Source of the DNA: an uncultured Verrucomicrobia subdivision 3 bacterium
Lineage (GTDB): Bacteria > Verrucomicrobiota > Verrucomicrobiia > Limisphaerales > UBA11358
Reading direction: 5' to 3'
NCBI GenBank assembly: GCA_903944085.1
Contig: CAJAQO010000329.1
Coordinates: forward strand, 1 to 36,744
DNA length: 36,744 bases
Below the pieces are notes generated by a model. That model saw nothing but the letters and a program-made list of their open reading frames with translations. It had not been told where the DNA came from and made no database searches. Shown in pieces: positions 32,259-36,744 of the stretch. Position numbers and translations under genes: made by a program. Within the stretch, counting starts at the first letter, position 1, and the number at the start of each line of letters is the position of its first letter.

Positions 32259-34582
32259 AAAATAAATCCAATTGCTTTGCCTGGTCCGGCGGTGTGCTGC
32301 TGTTCGCCCTGCTCAATTGTTCTGGCGCCGCTGAAATCACGGACACGCTTCTATTTGGCGACGCCAATTCCGAATCCGCCCACCACTTCGCGGACACGCG
32401 CAGCGAAAAAATTTCCGGTGCTCTCGGCGAATCCGCGCGCCGGCTGCTCGCGCCACCGGTCGAAAACTGGGACGGCGGGCGGATGGCGTTCACGCTCGCG
32501 GTTGATCCGGTGAAACAAAATTATGCCACGGTGCGCCTGTGGGGTTCGGACGCAACGCTGGATGATTTGATTTTGTTTTGCGACGGCAAGCAGGTCGGCT
32601 ACCGGCATCTCGGCGATATTGATTTGCTCGACATCGGCGGCGAGCAGGCAGCGTTTCCCGGTCGCTACATTTACGCCACCACGCCGCTGCCGCCGGCCAT
32701 GACGCGCGGAAAAACGAATTTGAACCTGGAAATCCGCAGCAGCGGCCCGACGTGGGGCTACGGCAATACATTCGCGCAATTTCAAAAGCCGATGACCACC
32801 CCGACGCGCGGCATTTACAAAATTTATTCGCACACGGACGGCTTTTTCTCGCCGCCCGCCGCCGAAATGCAAGGCGCCGCTCCCAAAAATCCGCCGGTGC
32901 GAACCGCGCCCGGCGTGGAGGTGCTGGACAAATTGAAAACGCGCGTCAACGCCGAGGCGGCCCGTTGGCTCAAGGCCGCAAAGCCGCTGGATGAAATGCA
33001 GATGGAATTTCTGGCGCGGGCGTATTTTGTGAAGTGGACGCCGGCATTTCAAAATCCCCAAGTCGTTGCGCAAGTGGTGAAGGGCATGGACGCGCTTTTC
33101 GGCGCGTGGCGGGTAAATCCCCGGCTCGCGCAGCACGACCCCGTGACGCCCAACCCGGAATGGTTTGAGTTCGGCCCGGCGGGTCATGCGATTTCTTTAC
33201 TGGGTGATGAGGTGCAGGGTTGGCTCGACACAGAAATTTCCGACGGCGACAAGAAAATTTTCCGGCGGACCGCGTGGTCGCAGTTGCTGGTGGCCGGGCG
33301 CGACTGGCATCGCAAACATCGCCGGCTTTACACGAACCAGACGATGATCACGGACATGGAAATTTATTTGTCCAATCGCGGGCTTGAAGTGGTTGATCCG
33401 GCGAACGCGTTGTCCGAGGCGGAAGTCCGCCGCTACCTCTACGAAGCCGTCGCGCTGGAACCGTGGCGCGACAGCGATCCGGGCGACGGCAGCCGCAATT
33501 GGGGCATGGGCACAAATTACTGGCAGCTCACGGCGAAGCATTTGACGAAGGAACTCGGCTACGTCGGTTATTATGGCGAGGTGCTGGACTGGGTAACTTT
33601 GATTTACAACGCCACGCGCCGCGCGCCCGGCCGGCCCGGCGATGAAAAAATCAAATCGCAGCTTGAAAAAATCGCCGCCACCCGCGCGCTCTTCCGTTAT
33701 CCCGGCGTGGATGAAAATGGTTTCCGTGCGATGCTCATCGAAGCGGTCGTTGGCTGGCGCGACGCGGGCCATTATCCCGGCAACGTGGCGTATGCTGAAC
33801 GGCCGACCTGGGATGCCTCGCCGCTCGCCGCCGCCGCCGCGACGCTGGCCGCGGATGCCGTGGGGTGCGCGCAGCAGCTCTTCGCCGACGGACAGTTTTT
33901 TATTTCGCTCGAACGCCAGATGGCGCAGGCGAATAATTTGCGCGTCACCGCCGGGCTGCTCGAAGTGCCAGACGATTACGAACTCATCAAGGCGCAGCCG
34001 CCGAGCGCGAGACGACTGCCGATGACGCCAGGCCAACCGGATTTCGTTTTCAGCGACGAAGAGGATGGCGTGGTGGCCATCAAGAACGGCGAGGAAATTT
34101 TTTACGCCTCGCTTTACTGGCGCGCACGCAATGCGGTCAATTTTCTCGCCCGCGTCCATTTCACCACGCCCACGGTTGACCGCATCGCCGTTGTCCACGA
34201 AGAGGCGCAGTTCACTCCCAGCGGACAATTTTACACGCGGCCTGACCATATCAATTTTGGGTTTGCCAACGGCGGTCCCAAGTTTCCGGTCGAGCTGCAT
34301 TCCGCGCACGCGGGGGAAAAACTGCCCATCGCAAAAATCCCCGACGGCGTAATGTTCCAGCCCGGCGACGAAAGCATTTATGCCGGCAAAGGCGATTTTT
34401 ATACGCTCCGCTACGGCGCTTATCTGGTCGGCATGAATCTGACGACCGACCGGACGTTTGAGTTGAAAACGCCGGCAGAGATCGCCAGCGCGAAGGAACT
34501 GATTTCCGGCAAGACGATTCAACTGGGCGCACCGCTGCCCGTCGCACCGCGCTCGACCGTGGTTTTGTTCTTCGCAAAATGA
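32255..34582 (+). CDS. Exported lyase-like protein of unknown family
   Basis: The 775-residue protein has a signal peptide (MKNKSNCFAWSGGVLLFALL, cleavage near CSGAA). Residues of about 25-210 are beta-rich (jelly-roll-like, with LRLWGS-type strands), about 220-570 are helical with repeated Trp/Tyr motifs (HRRLYTNQTMITDMEIYL, RNWGMGTNYWQLTAKHL, YGEVLDWVTLIYNATRRAPG), and about 590-775 are beta-rich again. A helical toroid followed by a beta-sandwich is the layout of heparinase/alginate-type polysaccharide lyases, and Tyr, Asn and His residues are present, but I cannot name catalytic residues. It overlaps both neighbours by 4 bp and is the centre of a three-gene coupled unit. A new lyase or hydrolase acting in the same pathway is an inference. 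Confidence 0.7.
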   Translation: MKNKSNCFAWSGGVLLFALLNCSGAAEITDTLLFGDANSESAHHFADTRSEKISGALGESARRLLAPPVENWDGGRMAFTLAVDPVKQNYATVRLWGSDATLDDLILFCDGKQVGYRHLGDIDLLDIGGEQAAFPGRYIYATTPLPPAMTRGKTNLNLEIRSSGPTWGYGNTFAQFQKPMTTPTRGIYKIYSHTDGFFSPPAAEMQGAAPKNPPVRTAPGVEVLDKLKTRVNAEAARWLKAAKPLDEMQMEFLARAYFVKWTPAFQNPQVVAQVVKGMDALFGAWRVNPRLAQHDPVTPNPEWFEFGPAGHAISLLGDEVQGWLDTEISDGDKKIFRRTAWSQLLVAGRDWHRKHRRLYTNQTMITDMEIYLSNRGLEVVDPANALSEAEVRRYLYEAVALEPWRDSDPGDGSRNWGMGTNYWQLTAKHLTKELGYVGYYGEVLDWVTLIYNATRRAPGRPGDEKIKSQLEKIAATRALFRYPGVDENGFRAMLIEAVVGWRDAGHYPGNVAYAERPTWDASPLAAAAATLAADAVGCAQQLFADGQFFISLERQMAQANNLRVTAGLLEVPDDYELIKAQPPSARRLPMTPGQPDFVFSDEEDGVVAIKNGEEIFYASLYWRARNAVNFLARVHFTTPTVDRIAVVHEEAQFTPSGQFYTRPDHINFGFANGGPKFPVELHSAHAGEKLPIAKIPDGVMFQPGDESIYAGKGDFYTLRYGAYLVGMNLTTDRTFELKTPAEIASAKELISGKTIQLGAPLPVAPRSTVVLFFAK

Positions 34583-35457
34583 ATGCCGCCAGCCAGCATG
34601 AGTTCATCGCGATTGACGAGGGCCACGCGACGTTGCTGCACGTTGCCGAGCGTGACCAGTCGAAAAACTGGCTCGTGCCCATTGGCCAGCCGGCCGCGCG
34701 CGATCTGCAACTTGTCGGCGACGGAAAAATCCTCGTCGGCCATCATCACGGCTACAGCGAATTTGACATCGCACTTGGCCGCTTGGTGAAGGAATTCAAG
34801 TCGCTCGCAGGGGTGACCGCTGTGCGCCGGCAGCCAAACGGCCACACCATCATTGCCGGCGTGGACCTGCCACGAACAAAAGGCGTCGTCGTTTTGGAAC
34901 TGGATGCGAACGACCGGGAAATTCATCGCGCGCTTTTCCCCGGCGACTATGTGCGGCTCATTCGGCAGACGAAGGACGACACTTACTTGATGAGTTGCAA
35001 CGACCGCATCCGCGAAGGCTCGCGCGACGGGAAATACCTGCGCGAATTTCCGGTGGCGGGATTTTATCACGCCTGGAAATCACTGCGCTTGCCGAACGGA
35101 AATTTGATAGTCACCGCCGGCTACGGCGCGTTTGTCGTGGAGTTGGATGCTTCGGGAAAAATTATTCGCAAGTTCGGCGGCAAAGAATTCGTGCCGGAAA
35201 AAGTGCGGCCGTTTTTCTACGCCATGTTTCAATTATTGCCAAATGGCAACCTCGTCCTCGCCAACTGGCAGGGCCATGGACCGGGCTTAGGCCAGTCAGG
35301 CGTGCAATTGTTGGAATTCAATCCGGCGGGCGAAATCGTCTGGACGTGGAGCCAGGCGGATTTGATTTCGTCGCTGCAAGGCGTGCTGGTGCTGGACGGC
35401 TTGGACACGGCCAGGCTGCACGACGAGCGCGGCGGCGTGATGGCGCCGGTTTTGTAA
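34579..35457 (+). CDS. Cytoplasmic beta-propeller protein
   Basis: The 292-residue protein shows repeated four-strand blades with motifs such as RDLQLVGDGKILVGHHHGYSEFD, AVRRQPNGHTIIAGVD, WKSLRLPNGNLIVTAGYGAFVVELD and MFQLLPNGNLVLANWQGHG. Each contains a PNGN or DG turn before a hydrophobic strand, as in PQQ/NHL-like propellers. There is no signal peptide. Its start overlaps the upstream gene by 4 bp, so it is made together with it. Propeller proteins in polysaccharide loci may be lyases or isomerases, but no catalytic residue can be assigned. A 73-bp direct repeat begins 13 bp after the stop codon. Confidence 0.75.
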   Translation: MNAASQHEFIAIDEGHATLLHVAERDQSKNWLVPIGQPAARDLQLVGDGKILVGHHHGYSEFDIALGRLVKEFKSLAGVTAVRRQPNGHTIIAGVDLPRTKGVVVLELDANDREIHRALFPGDYVRLIRQTKDDTYLMSCNDRIREGSRDGKYLREFPVAGFYHAWKSLRLPNGNLIVTAGYGAFVVELDASGKIIRKFGGKEFVPEKVRPFFYAMFQLLPNGNLVLANWQGHGPGLGQSGVQLLEFNPAGEIVWTWSQADLISSLQGVLVLDGLDTARLHDERGGVMAPVL

Positions 35458-35469
35458 ACCACCCTGACC

Positions 35470-35542
35470 GCAAGGTCTGGCCGGACGCAAGGACCGGGGC
35501 AAAAGGCCAACGACCAACGCCTGGCCGGGCCGGGGCCGGATT
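35470..35542 (+). repeat. 73-bp direct repeat, copy 1
   Basis: This GC-rich sequence begins GCAAGGTCTGGCCGGACGC and ends TGGCCGGGCCGGGGCCGGAT plus T. It recurs at 36599-36671 with 69 of 73 bases identical. The differences cluster at four positions in the middle. Confidence 0.9.
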
Positions 35543-35613
35543 GGCCAGCCCGGCCGGAATCGGGCGGACTTTTCACGCTCGACGCGCGGCTTAATCGCGC
35601 TACTTTTTCCGAT

Positions 35614-36408
35614 ATGTCAGCCTTCACCCCGGTGAACAATCTGGAAATCGTCCTCCGCACCCTGCTGGCGGATCGCAACACCCCGCTCTGGAATTTCTAC
35701 ACGCCGCTCGCCGCCGCGCCGCTGTGGATCATCATCCAAAATCATCCCGAGCTGGATGGCAGCGACCTCGTCGCGCCGCCCGGACAGAATCCCGGCATCT
35801 GCATCTTCAAGGGGCCGACGGATTCCTACATTGGACTTTACACCTCGGCGGGCCGCGCGCAGGCGGCATTCACGCAAATGAAGATTTCCCCGCAAGCCAT
35901 GCGGATCGTTTCTGCGCCGGGCTACCAACTGCTGAAACTCGTGAGCCAATACGACGCCCACCTCTGGATCAACTGCGGACTAAAGGAATGTCAATATCAT
36001 CTTGACCCGGACATGGTGGAAATCCTCCTCTCCCGGCCCGAACCGCATTACGACCACCCATCACCGCGCAAAAAGGCCGTCTTCGAACCCGCCGCCGAAC
36101 TGGAGCAACATCTGGTGCCGCTCCGTGATTATTTCAGCAGGCAACCCACGGTGCGGGCGGTGTGGATTTACCGCCAGCAAACCAATTCTCCCCAGCCGGC
36201 GGACAGTCCCGTTTATGAGATCGGCCTCTTGATGGACGACCCGGAAGATAAAAGTCTCCTGTCCGAAGTCGGCGTGATCGCCAAGGCGCTCACCCCGGTG
36301 GAGATGGAATGTGTGCCCGCCATGCTGATGGCCGACGACCAATCCCTGCGCAACCTGACGAAGATACGCCCGCCCTTCTACGCCCGCCCCGATTTCCTGA
36401 AGAGCTGA
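35614..36408 (+). CDS. SseB-family protein
   Basis: The 264-residue protein matches the SseB family: an N-terminal domain (about 8-140; TPLWNFYTPLAAAPLWIII, GYQLLKLVSQYDAHLWINCG) and a C-terminal domain (about 155-260; LVPLRDYFSRQPTVRAVWIY, YEIGLLMDDPEDK). E. coli SseB is linked to serine sensitivity, and the family is often found near type III secretion or immunity genes, but its biochemical role is unresolved. It is preceded by 156 bp that include the first 73-bp repeat, and lies between the two repeat copies. Nothing else about its regulation can be read. Confidence 0.8.
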   Translation: MSAFTPVNNLEIVLRTLLADRNTPLWNFYTPLAAAPLWIIIQNHPELDGSDLVAPPGQNPGICIFKGPTDSYIGLYTSAGRAQAAFTQMKISPQAMRIVSAPGYQLLKLVSQYDAHLWINCGLKECQYHLDPDMVEILLSRPEPHYDHPSPRKKAVFEPAAELEQHLVPLRDYFSRQPTVRAVWIYRQQTNSPQPADSPVYEIGLLMDDPEDKSLLSEVGVIAKALTPVEMECVPAMLMADDQSLRNLTKIRPPFYARPDFLKS

Positions 36409-36428
36409 TTGAAAATGCGGACGGAATC

Positions 36429-36572
36429 CACGCCAAGCCGCCAAGCCGCAATCGGAGTTTTTTTATTATGAAACCAGGAAACCAGGAATCAGCGAAAAAA
36501 TCTCATGGCTTCCTGGCTTCCTTATGTGGCATTGTTTTTGGTCGCGCCTTTGCGCCTTGGCGGCTTGGCGTG
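36429..36572. repeat. Nested inverted repeat
   Basis: The outer arms CACGCCAAGCCGCCAAG (36429-36445) and CTTGGCGGCTTGGCGTG (36556-36572) are perfectly inverted, and the match extends inward by a further 5-6 bp with one mismatch. Inside, ACCAGGAAACCAGGAA faces a TTCCTGGCTTCC tract in inverted order. Confidence 0.8.
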
Positions 36573-36598
36573 AAAAGTTTTTTGCCTGGTGGCTGACG

Positions 36599-36671
36599 GC
36601 AAGGTCTGGCCGGACGCAAGGACCGGGGCAAAAGGCCAACCGCCACCGCATGGCCGGGCCGGGGCCGGATT
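36599..36671 (+). repeat. 73-bp direct repeat, copy 2
   Basis: This is the second copy of the repeat at 35470-35542, same orientation, 69 of 73 identical. The pair encloses the SseB-family gene. Confidence 0.9.
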
Positions 36672-36677
36672 TTTAAC

Positions 36678-36704
36678 CACGAAACACACAAAACACACGA
36701 AAGG
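36678..36704 (+). repeat. Three 9-bp tandem units (CACGAAACA type)
   Basis: CACGAAACA, CACAAAACA and CACGAAAGG follow one another at 36678, 36687 and 36696. Similar tracts are widespread in intergenic DNA of environmental bacteria. Confidence 0.6.
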
Positions 36705-36717
36705 GAATCCACCGCAA

Positions 36718-36744
36718 AGCCCGTAGGGCTGTCATATTTGTAGA
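36718..36744 (+). repeat. Partial copy of the hairpin-plus-TTTGTAGA element
   Basis: AGCCC-gta-GGGCT (36718-36730) is followed by GTCATATTTGTAGA, matching the outer arms of the element at 17148-17392. The window ends inside it. Confidence 0.7.

Larger units (their letters stand above)
36409..36744. other. Palindromic intergenic tail of the window
   Basis: This 336-bp stretch holds no supported gene. It contains a nested inverted repeat (36429-36572), the second 73-bp repeat (36599-36671), three 9-bp units starting CACGAAACA (36678-36704), and the start of another copy of the hairpin-plus-TTTGTAGA element (36718-36744), where the window ends. Confidence 0.75.

Overview
The window looks like a chromosomal segment of a Verrucomicrobiota bacterium, most likely near the Pedosphaera/Limisphaera lineage. 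This is inferred from GC-rich coding DNA, a LacI-type regulator next to very large secreted proteins with autotransporter-associated beta-strand repeats, many intergenic palindromes, and a C-terminal domain ending in F-[FY]-R-L-x-Y-P on two giant proteins. No 16S gene or other decisive marker is present. No tRNA, rRNA, CRISPR array or complete insertion sequence was seen.

Region 1 (1-7.5 kb) is housekeeping: the 3' end of a peptide deformylase gene, a GH20-type hexosaminidase, a minus-strand pgk-tpiA-secG operon ending in a clear terminator, a minus-strand pair (Ser/Thr kinase, then N-carbamoylputrescine amidase), and an HU-type DNA-binding protein with a CAA-rich leader.

Region 2 (7.5-14.4 kb) is an envelope/signalling block: a DUF3047 exported protein, a CHASE2 adenylate cyclase, a FecR-domain beta-helix protein, a predicted outer-membrane barrel, and a secreted Gly/His/Tyr-rich protein on the other strand.

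Region 3 (15.0-18.7 kb) holds a compact gltX, an AT-richer endonuclease III-like gene, and then about 1.5 kb of non-coding DNA. That stretch contains a nested inverted-repeat element, many short palindromes with a constant 3-nt centre, and a 13-unit array with an exact 22-bp period. Two of the array cores are inverted but still in phase. I regard this as the most unusual structure in the window.

Region 4 (18.7-35.5 kb) looks like a polysaccharide-utilisation locus. It has a LacI regulator, a perfect 20-bp palindrome, a 1459-aa beta-strand-repeat protein, a GH88 unsaturated glucuronyl hydrolase, a 1326-aa Fn3/alginate-lyase-like protein, a jelly-roll-like protein, an alpha/beta-hydrolase, a 775-aa lyase-like protein of unknown family and a beta-propeller protein. 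The last three overlap by 4 bp. The expected logic is that an exported lyase makes unsaturated uronides, GH88 removes the unsaturated uronic acid, and the esterase removes side groups. No SusC/SusD pair or transporter is visible.

Region 5 (35.5-36.7 kb) has an sseB-like gene lying between two 73-bp direct repeats, then more palindromic intergenic DNA that runs off the window end.
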